From Rhizobium sp. TH2 (lineage in GTDB: Bacteria > Pseudomonadota > Alphaproteobacteria > Rhizobiales > Rhizobiaceae), in assembly GCF_024707525.1 (NCBI RefSeq), contig NZ_CP062231.1:4216001-4280000 (forward strand): a stretch of 64,000 nucleotides of DNA, in the 5' to 3' direction. The notes beneath the pieces were generated by a model. That model searched no databases and was not told the origin of the DNA. It saw only the letters and a list, made by a program, of their open reading frames with translations. Both the position numbers and the translations under genes were made by a program. Every line of letters begins with the position of its first letter. The first letter of the stretch is position 1. Positions 6,354-15,180 of the stretch are shown here, in pieces.

Positions 6354-9300
6354 TTACTCCGCGGCGAGCGGCTTGCTCTCCCTGTCATTGGCAGCAAAAT
6401 CCCGGCGGCTTTTCGCTGCGGCCGGCGTCGTCTCGGTGTCGGGCCTGTCGCTTTCGATCCGCTGGAGGCGTTCCTCGAGCGAGGAGATCGTGCGGCTGTT
6501 CTCGTTGAGCAGCCGGGTCAGATCCTCGTTTTCGAGAACCTCCATCTCCTCGTCCTTCTTGCCGAAGAAGCGGCCGAAGATCCAGCCAAGCAGACGGGAT
6601 AGATCGTCCATGATCAGGAAGAAGGCAGGCACAACAACCAGCGACAGCACTGTCGACACCAGGATGCCACCCATGACCGCGATGGCCATCGGCGCGCGGA
6701 AGGCACCGCCTTCGCCTACACCGAGCGCCGAGGGAAGCATACCGGCCGACATGGCGATTGACGTCATGATGATAGGACGGGCACGCTTGCGGCCCGCCTC
6801 CACCATGGCTTCGGACCGCTTCATGCCGCGATGCATCATCTCGACCGCGAAGTCGACGAGCAGGATCGCATTCTTTGCCACGATACCCATCAGCATCAGC
6901 ATGCCGATCATGACGGGCATGGACATCGCATTGTTGGTGATGATCAACGCGATTGCGACGCCGCCGGTCGCCAGGAACAGCGAGAAGATGATGGTGATCG
7001 GCTGTAGCACGTCCTTGAATAGAAGGATAAGTACTGCGAAGACCAGCATGATCCCGAGGATCATAGCGGTCACGAAGCCCTGGATCATCTCGCCCTGGAT
7101 CTTTGTGTCGCCGCTTTCGAGCTGCTGCACCGTCGGCGGAAGCTTCACATCCTTGACGGACTTGTTGAACGCTGCCATGGCCTGATCAAGCGCCACACCC
7201 GGCGGCAGGCTGGCACCCAACGTCACGACGCGATTGCGGTCGTAACGCTTGATCATGCTCGGGCCTTCGGAATAATTGACATCGGCGACCGAGGCCAGAG
7301 GCACGCTCGCGCCCGTATTCGTCGGAATCTTGAGCGCCTTGATCTCGGCCAAGCTGCGACGAACCGTGAGATTGAGCTGGACCCGCACCGGGATCATGCG
7401 ATCATCGAGAGAGACCTTCGAAAGCGCCTGATCGATGTCGCCGATCGTGGCGACACGGACCAGCTCGGACACCTGTGCGGTGGTGATACCAAGTCGCGCC
7501 ATGCGAACCGGGTCGGGCCTGATCTGGATTTCCGAGCGAGGCAGAGCACCTTCAACGCCGACGTTGAGCAGTTCCTTCTGCTTGCGCAGATCCGCCTCCA
7601 GGCGCGCTGCGGCAGCGTCCAGATCCTTGGCATTGGACGAGGTCAGGTTATAGGCGACGTCACGTTCGCCACGGTCGTTGAGCTTCAGGATGCGGGCATC
7701 CGGAATATCGGTGACACGCTTGAAGATTTCCGTCTCGATATCCCATTGCGGAACCGTACGCCCGTGGATTTCCATCTTCGGGATGTAGGCACCCACAACA
7801 GGGAGTTTCCCGAAGACATCGTTGACGATCTTCTTGAGCAGTGAATGCTCGATCTTGTCGAGGTTGACATAGATCGACGCGCGGCGCAGCTCGAGATCAC
7901 CCTTCGGCGACGAGCCCCCGAGAATATAGATGCTGTCGACTCCCTCGATATCCTTGATGCGATCGCCGACGACCTTGGTCAGCGCATCCGTATCCTCGAG
8001 CTTGGCGCTCGGCGGCAATTCCACCGAGAGGATAACGCGGCCGGCATCCTCGGGTGGCATGAAGCTGCCGGGGACGCTTGCGAGGAGCACGAAGGAGCCG
8101 AAAAGCACCCCAAGTGATACGACCAGCGTGCCATAACGACCGTACCAGCGGTGCGTGACAGCGCCGATCAGCGCGGTGTAGCCGCGCATGATCCAGCCTT
8201 CCTTGCCATGGCTGCCATGGTCGAGATTGGCGTCGGATGCCCGCATTAGATAGGCAGCCATCAATGGCGTGATCAATCGCGCCACCGCCAGCGAGAAAAA
8301 GACAGAGATCGCCACCGTCAGGCCGAACTGGATGAAGTACTGGCCGGGGATGCCGCCCATGAACGACACCGGTGCGAAGACCGCGATGATGGTGAAGCTG
8401 GTGGCAATGACGGCGAGCCCGATTTCGTCGGCAGCCTCGATAGCCGCGCGATATGGCGACTTGCCCATCTTGATATGGCGGGCGATGTTCTCGATCTCGA
8501 CGATCGCGTCATCGACCAGGATACCTGTCGCAAGCGTCATGGCGAGGAACGAGACGAGGTTCAACGAGAACCCGATCATGTCCATGATCCAGAAGGTCGG
8601 GATCGCCGAGAGTGGCAGTGCAACGGCCGAGATCAACGTCGCACGCCAGTTCCTTAGGAACAGGAACACGACGATAACGGCAAGCAGGGCGCCCTCGATC
8701 AGCGTATGGATCGCGGATTCGTAGTTGCCGTAGGTGAAGTAGACTGCGTCATCGACGAGCTGGATATTTACTTCGGGATTCTTTTCGCGGATCGTCTTTA
8801 GACCGGCCGCGACGGTCTCCGCAACCGTGACTTCAGAAGCGCCCTTTGAGCGGAACACGGCGAAGGAGACGACCGGATTGCCATTGAAGCGTGAAAACGA
8901 CGTCGGCTCCTTATAAGTATCCGTGATCGTGCCGAGATCGGCGAGCTTCACGAACCTGTTGGCCGAAACATAGATCGTCGTATTGGCGAGCGCCTTGACG
9001 TCACGCTGGTCGCCCAGCGTACGGATCGCCTGCTCGGCGCCGGCAAGCTGGCTACGGCCGGAACCCATATCGGCATTGGTGTTCCTGACCTGGCGGTTCA
9101 CATCCGCGGCAGTGATGCCATAGGAGTTGAGCTTCGCTGGGTCGAGCTCGATGTGAACTTCGCGATCGGCGCCACCGAACCGGTCGATGCGGCCAACACC
9201 AGGCTTGCCCTGCAGCGCGCGCTTGACGGTATCGTCGACGAACCATGAAAGCTCTTCGAGCGTCATGTTCGGCGAAGAGATCGCGAATGTCTGGATCGCG

Positions 9301-9707
9301 TTGCTTTCAACGTCGATCTTGGTGACTTCAGGCGTCTCGGCCGTGGCCGGCAGGTCGGACTGGATGCGGTCGATCGCATCCTTGACGTCCTGCAGCGCCT
9401 TGTCCGAGGGCACTTCGATCTTGAACATGATGGCGGTCGTCGATACGCCGTCATTGACCGTCGACTGGATGAAATCGACGCCGGCGATACCGGCAACGGC
9501 GTCCTCGACCTCGCGCGTCACCTGCATTTCGAGTTCGGCCGGAGCAGCACCCGCCTGCGACACGCTGACCGAGACGATCGGCACGTCGATATTGGGGAAA
9601 CGGGTGATCGGCAAATCGTAGAACGACTTGATGCCGAGCACCGTCAGCAGGAAGAACGCCAGAAGCGGCGCGACGGGATTGCGGATGGACCACGCGGAGA
9701 AGTTCAT
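6354..9707 (-). CDS. RND-family efflux pump inner-membrane transporter (HAE-1 type)
   Basis: A 1117-residue AcrB-like protein. TM1 is near residues 10-30, a large periplasmic loop follows, and TM2-6 include GILVDDAIVEIENI with the paired aspartates at 398-399 of the proton relay. The second repeat has TM7 near 520, a second periplasmic loop, and GIVAKNAILLVDFA with the relay lysine in TM10. The C-terminus carries an extra coiled-coil-like tail of about 70 residues (LLNENSRTISSLEERLQRIES). It exports drugs or other amphiphiles using the proton gradient, with the adaptor encoded 13 bases upstream. No outer-membrane TolC-type gene is adjacent. Confidence 0.93.
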   Translation of the reverse strand: MNFSAWSIRNPVAPLLAFFLLTVLGIKSFYDLPITRFPNIDVPIVSVSVSQAGAAPAELEMQVTREVEDAVAGIAGVDFIQSTVNDGVSTTAIMFKIEVPSDKALQDVKDAIDRIQSDLPATAETPEVTKIDVESNAIQTFAISSPNMTLEELSWFVDDTVKRALQGKPGVGRIDRFGGADREVHIELDPAKLNSYGITAADVNRQVRNTNADMGSGRSQLAGAEQAIRTLGDQRDVKALANTTIYVSANRFVKLADLGTITDTYKEPTSFSRFNGNPVVSFAVFRSKGASEVTVAETVAAGLKTIREKNPEVNIQLVDDAVYFTYGNYESAIHTLIEGALLAVIVVFLFLRNWRATLISAVALPLSAIPTFWIMDMIGFSLNLVSFLAMTLATGILVDDAIVEIENIARHIKMGKSPYRAAIEAADEIGLAVIATSFTIIAVFAPVSFMGGIPGQYFIQFGLTVAISVFFSLAVARLITPLMAAYLMRASDANLDHGSHGKEGWIMRGYTALIGAVTHRWYGRYGTLVVSLGVLFGSFVLLASVPGSFMPPEDAGRVILSVELPPSAKLEDTDALTKVVGDRIKDIEGVDSIYILGGSSPKGDLELRRASIYVNLDKIEHSLLKKIVNDVFGKLPVVGAYIPKMEIHGRTVPQWDIETEIFKRVTDIPDARILKLNDRGERDVAYNLTSSNAKDLDAAAARLEADLRKQKELLNVGVEGALPRSEIQIRPDPVRMARLGITTAQVSELVRVATIGDIDQALSKVSLDDRMIPVRVQLNLTVRRSLAEIKALKIPTNTGASVPLASVADVNYSEGPSMIKRYDRNRVVTLGASLPPGVALDQAMAAFNKSVKDVKLPPTVQQLESGDTKIQGEMIQGFVTAMILGIMLVFAVLILLFKDVLQPITIIFSLFLATGGVAIALIITNNAMSMPVMIGMLMLMGIVAKNAILLVDFAVEMMHRGMKRSEAMVEAGRKRARPIIMTSIAMSAGMLPSALGVGEGGAFRAPMAIAVMGGILVSTVLSLVVVPAFFLIMDDLSRLLGWIFGRFFGKKDEEMEVLENEDLTRLLNENSRTISSLEERLQRIESDRPDTETTPAAAKSRRDFAANDRESKPLAAE

Positions 9708-9720
9708 GATCGCGTCCCCG

Positions 9721-10932
9721 TCAGTTCGATGCGGTCTGCGGGAAGACCGGGTTCACGCGGTCGCCGTCGCGGACATAGGCGCCCGCCTTCTCGACCACGA
9801 TATCCCCAGCCTTCAGGCCGCTTTCGATCTCGACGAAGTCACCGTCCTGCACGCCGGTTTTCACCGTCGTCAGCTTGACGACGCCTTTGCCATCGACCAG
9901 GCGAACGATCGGCGCACCGTCTTCGGTCGTCACCGAGGTCAGCGGCAGGGTCAACACATTACGGTCCGAAATGATGATCTCGGCGGTCGCATACATGCCG
10001 ATTCGAGCGGCGGAGGCATCGTCGATCGTTATCTTGACCGTGCCGAGTCGGGTCGTCTGGTCGATCACGGGATCAATGGTACGCACCTTGCCTTCCGTCT
10101 TCGTGCTCGTGCCGGCAACCGCCAGATGAACGACCTGGCCTGCATGGAGCTTCAATATATCGCCTTCGCCGACATCGGCCTTCAATTCCAGAGCATTGTC
10201 GCGAATGATGGTGAACAGCGGATTGCTGCCACCGAGCGCGATCGCGCCGATCTTGGCACTGCGCACGGAAATGATCCCGCCGACCGGGGTCTTCACCTCG
10301 GTCCGTGCCAGCTTGAGATCGATATCGTCAAGCTGCGCATCGACGACCTTGATGTCGGCGACATTGGCGAGGATTGCCTGGTTCGCGGAATTGACGCGCG
10401 CGGTGGAGGCCGTTGCGGTTGCCCGCAATTGCTCTGCCTGCGACACGGCGATCGCCTTGCTCTTCACGAGCTTTTCCGCCCGTTCGGCTTGGCGGAGGGC
10501 TTCCGCCTCGTTCGCCTGCGCTTCGACGAGCTGTGCCTGGAACTGGGCGCCAACGGCCTCGGCCTTGGCCCGGTTGGCCTGCAACTGGCTCTTCTGAAGG
10601 ATCAGCGCGTCGCGCGACAGCGTGGCAAGCACATCGCCCGCCTTGACGGAATCGCCGACATCGGCCTTGAGATCCTCGATCCTGAGGCCCTCGACCTGCT
10701 GCTGGACATAGACCTCTTCGACCGCCTGGATCGTGCCCGAAACAATGACGCGATCGACGAGCTTGCGCTCGCGAACGTCCATAACCCGGATCGCTGGGAG
10801 GTTTGCCTTGTCATCGGCCGGCTTGGCCGCTGTCTGGGTGACGGCCGCGGGGTCATCCGCGGCAATGGAAAAGGCTGGAGAGGCCGCAAAAACCGAGGCG
10901 GCAATAGCAAACGCTAACTTTCTTATAGACAT
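9721..10932 (-). CDS. RND efflux periplasmic adaptor (membrane fusion protein)
   Basis: A 403-residue protein with a cleavable signal peptide (about 1-25, ending SIAADD). Split lipoyl-like halves (VYVQQQVEGLRIEDLKADVG and VKTPVGGIISVRSAKIG) flank an alpha-hairpin rich in Ala, Glu and Gln (about 110-190). Beta-barrel and membrane-proximal domains follow. This is the HlyD/AcrA fold that bridges the RND pump to an outer-membrane channel. It is first in the operon, 13 bases ahead of the pump gene. The AGGGA upstream is a weak ribosome site. Confidence 0.92.
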   Translation of the reverse strand: MSIRKLAFAIAASVFAASPAFSIAADDPAAVTQTAAKPADDKANLPAIRVMDVRERKLVDRVIVSGTIQAVEEVYVQQQVEGLRIEDLKADVGDSVKAGDVLATLSRDALILQKSQLQANRAKAEAVGAQFQAQLVEAQANEAEALRQAERAEKLVKSKAIAVSQAEQLRATATASTARVNSANQAILANVADIKVVDAQLDDIDLKLARTEVKTPVGGIISVRSAKIGAIALGGSNPLFTIIRDNALELKADVGEGDILKLHAGQVVHLAVAGTSTKTEGKVRTIDPVIDQTTRLGTVKITIDDASAARIGMYATAEIIISDRNVLTLPLTSVTTEDGAPIVRLVDGKGVVKLTTVKTGVQDGDFVEIESGLKAGDIVVEKAGAYVRDGDRVNPVFPQTASN

Positions 10933-10996
10933 GTTTCATCGTCCCTGGCCGGTGGTCGAAGTTTGAAATGATAAACCGGTCCCGGCCGAAGCCAGG

Positions 10997-11041
10997 AGCA
11001 TACCCTTTTTGCTGCAATGCAACAAGTCCGCTAGCGGACTT
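10997..11041 (-). promoter_or_regulatory. RND operon promoter with an 18-bp palindromic operator over the -35
   Basis: On the minus strand TTGTTG (11025-11020), a 17-base spacer and TATGCT (11002-10997) form a reasonable sigma-70 promoter. The perfect 18-base palindrome AAGTCCGCTAGCGGACTT (11024-11041) overlaps the start of the -35. That position suits a TetR- or MarR-family repressor of the pump. No such regulator gene is adjacent. Confidence 0.6.
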
Positions 11042-11270
11042 CGCGCCAATCACACTGCAACGCGGTCGTCATCCAGTCCGTCAATCACACGCTGCCTCGA
11101 CCGGCGGGGCAAAACGAACGTGGGACCGACAACACCCGCTATGTGGACATCACGGATGCGCCGCACAAGAGGTATGGAATGCTCTATAATAGCAAAATTG
11201 TAAAAATTTGAAGGCGGGAAAAGACCAAGTTTTGAAACTGTTACGAAAAGGTGACAGTTTTGATCGGAAG
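11042..11270. other. Non-coding stretch between the RND operon promoter and the ocd 3' end
   Basis: I see no convincing gene here. An 88-codon frame exists on the minus strand (11050-11316), but it has unlike-native composition, no ribosome site and no recognisable family. The stretch becomes AT-richer to the right. Confidence 0.5.
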
Positions 11271-11307
11271 CGACCAACTTGTATTGCGTGCAATACTTCC
11301 TTGGTCG
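11271..11307 (-). terminator. Long imperfect hairpin after the arginase/ocd operon
   Basis: CGACCAA and TTGGTCG, then GTATTGC and GCAATAC, form two stacked 7-bp stems separated by a small internal loop, with a 2-base apex. It begins 19 bases after the ocd stop on the minus strand and has no T tract. It is more likely a 3'-end or processing structure than a classical terminator. Confidence 0.45.
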
Positions 11308-11325
11308 TTTGATCAATCAATTGAT

Positions 11326-12384
11326 CTATGCGACCTTAACGTCCTGCTTCACCGAACGCAAGAGCATGCCGTAGAGATCGCGCGGTTCATCGGGATCGGC
11401 CAGCAGATCGAGTTCCTGGTAAAGGCCCGTTCCGGCGAGTCGGTCACGCAGATAGCGTAGCGCGGAGAAATCCTCGATCGCGAAGCCGACGGAATCGAAC
11501 AGCGTGATCTGGCGATTGTCGGTGCGGCCTTCGGCCTGGCCGGCGACGACCTTCCAGAGTTCGTTGATCGGATGGGACTTGTCCAACTGCTGGATTTCGC
11601 CCTCGATCCAGGTCTGCGGCGGATATTCCACGAAGATTTCCGACCTGAGCACGATGTCTCTGTGCAACTCGGTCTTGCCGGGGCAATCGCCGCCGACAGC
11701 GTTGATATGCACGCCTTGGCCAACCATGTTGTCGGTCAGGATCGTCGCATTCTTCTTGTCTGCCGTCACCGTGGTGAGGATGTGGGCGCCACTGACCGCT
11801 TCTTCCGGCGTAGCACACTCGACGATCTCGAAGCCGTGACCGGCGAGATTGCGCGCGCATTTCCTGGTGGCATTGGGGTCGATGTCGTAGAGGCGCAGCT
11901 TGTTGATGCCGAGCACGGCCTTGAACGCCATCGCCTGGAACTCGGACTGCGCGCCATTGCCGAAGATCGCCATCGTGGTGGCACCCTTCGGCGCAAGATA
12001 CTTGGCGGCCATGGCTGACGTCGCGGCGGTGCGCAGCGCGGTCAGGATCGTCATTTCCGTGATCAGCGTCGGATAGCCGCTCGCTGTATCGGCCAGCACG
12101 CCGAAGGCCGTGACCGTCTGGCGGCCGGTGCGGGTATTATAAGGGTGGCCATTGACATATTTGAAGCCGTAGAGCGTGCCATCGCTGGTCGGCATCAGTT
12201 CAATGACGCCGGCTTCCGAATGTGCACCGACGCGCGGGGTCTTGTCGAACAGTTCCCAACGGCGGAAATCCTCTTCGATATAGGTGACCAGATCGGTGAG
12301 GAAGGTCTCGACCCCCGTCCGCATCACGAGCTTCATCATGTTGTCGACGCTGACGAAGGGGACGATGTTGAGGTTCGGGATCAT
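11326..12384 (-). CDS. ocd: Ornithine cyclodeaminase
   Basis: A 352-residue member of the ornithine cyclodeaminase/mu-crystallin family, which converts ornithine to proline and ammonia with bound NAD. Seen are VGAHSEAGVIELMP, the ornithine/NAD contact region GFKYVNGHPYNT, TALRTAATSAMAAKYLAP, the Rossmann motif IFGNGAQSEFQ, and INAVGGDCPGKTEL. The start ATG overlaps the arginase stop by 4 bases, so the two are translationally coupled. Together they turn arginine into proline plus urea and ammonia. Confidence 0.93.
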   Translation of the reverse strand: MIPNLNIVPFVSVDNMMKLVMRTGVETFLTDLVTYIEEDFRRWELFDKTPRVGAHSEAGVIELMPTSDGTLYGFKYVNGHPYNTRTGRQTVTAFGVLADTASGYPTLITEMTILTALRTAATSAMAAKYLAPKGATTMAIFGNGAQSEFQAMAFKAVLGINKLRLYDIDPNATRKCARNLAGHGFEIVECATPEEAVSGAHILTTVTADKKNATILTDNMVGQGVHINAVGGDCPGKTELHRDIVLRSEIFVEYPPQTWIEGEIQQLDKSHPINELWKVVAGQAEGRTDNRQITLFDSVGFAIEDFSALRYLRDRLAGTGLYQELDLLADPDEPRDLYGMLLRSVKQDVKVA

Positions 12385-13304
12385 GCGTAGCTCCTGGTGG
12401 GTCTGTCCATCACCTGCTTGCCCATAAGGCTGGTGGTGAGGTCGGTCATGAGGAAAGCGGTACGGCCGCGATCATCGAGGAAGGGGTTGAGTTCGACGAG
12501 GTCGAGGCTGGAGACCAGCCCGCTGTCGTGGAGGATTTCCATGACGAGATGCGCCTCGCGGAAGGTCGCACCGCCGGGCACGGTCGTGCCGACTGCAGGC
12601 GCGATCGAGGGCTCGAGGAAATCGACGTCGAAGCTGACATGCAGCATGCCGCCCGCATCCGCGATCTCCTTGAGAAACCGCCTTAGCGGCGCCACGATCC
12701 CCTCTTCATCGATCATCCGCATATCGGCAACCTGGATGCCGGCCTCGCGAATGGCACGACGTTCCGCGGGATCGACGGAGCGAATGCCCATCATGCACAT
12801 GTTCTCTGGCTTCACCGGCACTTCGAGCGTCGGGAAATAGCCTTCGAAGCCCGGCTGGCCGGTGAAATAGGCGACTGGCGTCCCATGCAGGTTGCCTGAC
12901 GTCGTGGTGACCAGCGAATGGAAATCGGTGTGTGCATCGAGCCAGAGCACATAGAATGGCTTGCCGAGCGCCTTGGCGCGCTTCGCCATGCCCGCTACGG
13001 TGCCTGCCGAGAGGCTGTGGTCGCCGCCCATGAAAACAGGCACGGCATCCTTGCTCTCGTTAAACGCGGCATAGGCAAGCGCCTCGGTCCAGGCGACGGT
13101 CTCGCCGAGATTCTTGAGCGCCTTGTTCGGATGATCGAATGTGTGCGGCACCGGCGGCGACACATTGCCGGCATCGGTGACATCGTGGCCGAGATCGCGC
13201 AGAGCGCCGGCAAGGCCAGCAGCCCGAAACGCAGCCGGTCCCATATCGCATCCAAGGCGTCCTGCACCTTCCTGAACGGGCGCACCGATAAGCGTGATCT
13301 TCAT
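12381..13304 (-). CDS. rocF: Arginase
   Basis: A 307-residue ureohydrolase. The manganese motifs are GGDHSLSAG, DAHTDFHS, and SFDVDFLEPSIAPAVGT. It hydrolyses arginine to ornithine and urea and feeds the downstream ornithine cyclodeaminase. The ATG at 13304 (MKITLIGAPVQEG) follows AAGGAG at the usual distance, so the TTG 17 codons upstream is not used. In Agrobacterium-type genomes the same pair is called arcA/arcB-like and is induced by arginine through an Lrp-type activator; the divergent gene here fits that role. Confidence 0.94.
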   Translation of the reverse strand: MKITLIGAPVQEGAGRLGCDMGPAAFRAAGLAGALRDLGHDVTDAGNVSPPVPHTFDHPNKALKNLGETVAWTEALAYAAFNESKDAVPVFMGGDHSLSAGTVAGMAKRAKALGKPFYVLWLDAHTDFHSLVTTTSGNLHGTPVAYFTGQPGFEGYFPTLEVPVKPENMCMMGIRSVDPAERRAIREAGIQVADMRMIDEEGIVAPLRRFLKEIADAGGMLHVSFDVDFLEPSIAPAVGTTVPGGATFREAHLVMEILHDSGLVSSLDLVELNPFLDDRGRTAFLMTDLTTSLMGKQVMDRPTRSYA

Positions 13305-13352
13305 GAATTTCTCCTTGGGCTGAATTGGACCATATAGAGGTGGCGATGTGAA

Positions 13353-13415
13353 CAATATGATTTGGCAAAATTAGCGATTCAACTTATCATTCTGATGAAT
13401 TTGACCGCCATATTG
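13353..13415. promoter_or_regulatory. AT-rich divergent control region with an inverted repeat
   Basis: CAATATG (13353-13359) and CATATTG (13409-13415) are reverse complements about 50 bases apart within the 115-base arginase/Lrp intergenic region. The AT-rich stretch between them holds a further ATTC-TGAT-GAAT dyad. Widely spaced degenerate sites are normal for Lrp-type octamers. The assignment rests only on symmetry and position. Confidence 0.35.
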
Positions 13416-13419
13416 GAAC

Positions 13420-13860
13420 ATGATGGACGATCTCGACCAAAAACTCATCACCTTGCTGAGACATAACGCGCGCCGCAGCGTCTCCGATCTGGCCATCGAA
13501 CTCGGCATGGCGCGCGCGACGATACGAACACGCATGGAGCGGCTGGAGCAATCCGGCGAGATCATCGGCTATACCGTGATGCTGAAATCCGATGCCGCCG
13601 CGCTACCGGTGCGCGGCATCATGATGGTCGAAGTAGAAGGCCATTCCGCGGACCGCGTGCTCAGGGCGCTCAACGGCTTCTCCGAGATATCCGCCATCCA
13701 CACCACCAACGGCCGCTGGGACCTGATCGCCGAACTCGGCGCCGGCACGCTGCCGGATTTCGACGCGGTACTGCGTCGCATCCGCCTCATCCAGGGCATC
13801 ACCAGCAGCGAAACAACGCTTCTGCTGACCACGCCCAGGAGCACGAAGGCGCGACCTTAA
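13420..13860 (+). CDS. Lrp/AsnC-family regulator of arginine catabolism (inferred)
   Basis: A 146-residue protein. The N-terminal helix-turn-helix (LDQKLITLLRHNARRSVSDLAIELGMARATIRTRMERLE) is followed by IIGYTVML and a C-terminal RAM (ACT-like) domain with the VRGIMMVEVEG strand and the GRWDLIAEL turn. Such proteins bind amino acids and assemble as octamers. It is divergent from rocF-ocd with 115 bases between, which suggests it controls that operon. Two adjacent ATG codons could serve as start. Its stop overlaps the convergent GNAT gene by 4 bases. Confidence 0.87.
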   Translation: MMDDLDQKLITLLRHNARRSVSDLAIELGMARATIRTRMERLEQSGEIIGYTVMLKSDAAALPVRGIMMVEVEGHSADRVLRALNGFSEISAIHTTNGRWDLIAELGAGTLPDFDAVLRRIRLIQGITSSETTLLLTTPRSTKARP

Positions 13861-14363
13861 CGTTTTTGGTATTTGACCAAATCGAGCGCCAGGGTCCTGT
13901 CTTCCACCGGCATTCTGACGAATCCAAAGCGGAGGTAGAACTGTTCCGCTCTCTGCGAGATGGCATGCACCACGACTAGGCGGGCACTGACATTCTGGGA
14001 AGCCACGAGGCTACGATTGACAGCGTCGTGCAACAAGGCCGCGCCGAGGCCGTGACCCTGGGCGGTTTCGTCGATTGCAAGTCGACCGAGAACAACCGAT
14101 GGAATGATCTCCGGCATATTCCTGCGAATGCTACCAGGCGTGTCGATCGCAAACAGGCTACCCATCGAAAGTGCGTAATAGCCCACCACTCTGTTCGAAC
14201 CCGCGTGACAGGTCACAAATGTCCTGCTTGCACCCAGCGCAAGGTTCTTGAGCGCGCGTGTTTTGAGCCAATCATCGAGGATGGGTTCGCCGCATTGAAA
14301 TGACAACAGATCGTGATCAGGATCGATAACAACCGGATGGTCGAACCGCGCTTGGTCAGCCAT
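13857..14363 (-). CDS. GNAT-type toxin of a TacT-like toxin-antitoxin pair
   Basis: A 168-residue acetyltransferase. CGEPILDDWLKTRALKNLALGASRTFV near the N-terminus and the acetyl-CoA loop of the form Q-G-H-G-L-G-A-A-L-L (about 100-110) are seen, followed by AISQRAEQFYLRFGF with the tyrosine typical of TacT/AtaT toxins. Such toxins acetylate the amino group of charged tRNA and block translation. The gene overlaps the 3' end of its DUF1778 antitoxin by 8 bases. Toxicity is inferred from family and pairing. Confidence 0.85.
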   Translation of the reverse strand: MADQARFDHPVVIDPDHDLLSFQCGEPILDDWLKTRALKNLALGASRTFVTCHAGSNRVVGYYALSMGSLFAIDTPGSIRRNMPEIIPSVVLGRLAIDETAQGHGLGAALLHDAVNRSLVASQNVSARLVVVHAISQRAEQFYLRFGFVRMPVEDRTLALDLVKYQKR

Positions 14364-14646
14364 TGGCCCAATCTGATTTGACAGATTTAAGGCGGTCGAT
14401 GCCCTTGGATTCAGCCTCCGAAGGAACCGCGTCCATCCAAGTCAGCACTTTTTGGAACGCTTCGGCATCAAGACGAATCATCGTCTGGTCAAGAAGGACG
14501 TTTGTGGCTTCCTTGAGTGCAGATGACAGCATGAACTGCGACCGGTTGGTCCCCGAAATATTTGCGGCGCGATCGATCAAATCCCGATCGCCCGACCGGG
14601 CGCGGAGATGAATATTGACTTCGGATGTTTCGGGTTGTCCAGCCAT
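14356..14646 (-). CDS. DUF1778 ribbon-helix-helix antitoxin (TacA-like)
   Basis: A 96-residue protein with an N-terminal ribbon-helix-helix (VNIHLRARSGDRDLIDRAANISGTNRSQFML) for operator binding and a C-terminal extension that would wrap the GNAT toxin. It is first in the two-gene unit, the normal order for TacAT systems, and overlaps the toxin by 8 bases. It probably represses its own promoter in complex with the toxin. Confidence 0.87.
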   Translation of the reverse strand: MAGQPETSEVNIHLRARSGDRDLIDRAANISGTNRSQFMLSSALKEATNVLLDQTMIRLDAEAFQKVLTWMDAVPSEAESKGIDRLKSVKSDWANG

Positions 14647-14686
14647 CAGCCATAAGTGCGCCTATGTGGTGACATTGTCAACACAT

Positions 14687-15124
14687 TTACCTCGCAATCT
14701 CGATCGGCGTGCCGGCGAACACCTTCGACGGCAGTCGAACGCTGGCGAGATCATCTACGTCGAAAGCGACATATTCCCAGAAGAACAGCGTTTGCTTGCG
14801 CGCATTGTGGATGGCGGAAAAGGGGATGAAGAGAGGGTGATGCCCCGGGCGGAAGACCTTACGATTCTCTATGTAGAGACCAACGTCAGTCGTGATCACC
14901 GTCAGCACGCGCTTGTAGCTCGCCACGCCGAACATGCCGGTAACATACTGGAGCACAGCTCCGGACGCCGGACGCTCACTGGCCGCATATTGTTTCGCCA
15001 CCTTTCCCCAACCGCCGATGAACGACATGAGCAGGGTAATGCTGACCCAGAGCGCCGAAAAGAAAATGGGAAAGGCGATCAGCACGAATAGCAGGACAAG
15101 CCAGGTTCCCGTGCCGTTGCTCAT
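14687..15124 (-). CDS. Membrane protein of unknown function
   Basis: A 145-residue protein. One long N-terminal hydrophobic segment (about 5-33: WLVLLFVLIAFPIFFSALWVSITLLM) probably anchors it or forms a hairpin. The remainder (KRVLTVITTDVGLYIENRKVFRPGHHPLFIPFSAIH) looks like a small soluble beta domain facing the cytoplasm, resembling PH-like folds. No family could be named. The ATG at 15124 follows GGAAGG. It lies after the pgk terminator and is read in the same direction. Confidence 0.7.
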   Translation of the reverse strand: MSNGTGTWLVLLFVLIAFPIFFSALWVSITLLMSFIGGWGKVAKQYAASERPASGAVLQYVTGMFGVASYKRVLTVITTDVGLYIENRKVFRPGHHPLFIPFSAIHNARKQTLFFWEYVAFDVDDLASVRLPSKVFAGTPIEIAR

Positions 15125-15149
15125 GCTGTCCTTCCCCTTTGGCAGAAGA

Positions 15150-15169
15150 ATGGCGGGAAATCCCGCCAT
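15150..15169 (-). terminator. Terminator after pgk
   Basis: ATGGCGGGA and TCCCGCCAT form a 9-bp stem with a 2-base loop, followed on the minus strand by TTCTTCT. It begins 12 bases after the pgk stop. Confidence 0.75.
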
Positions 15170-15180
15170 TTGTCCACTCG

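Noticed and set aside
11050..11316. 88-codon minus-strand frame in the RND-ocd gap
   Set aside because: No ribosome site, no family, and it runs through the hairpin and the non-coding AT-rich part.
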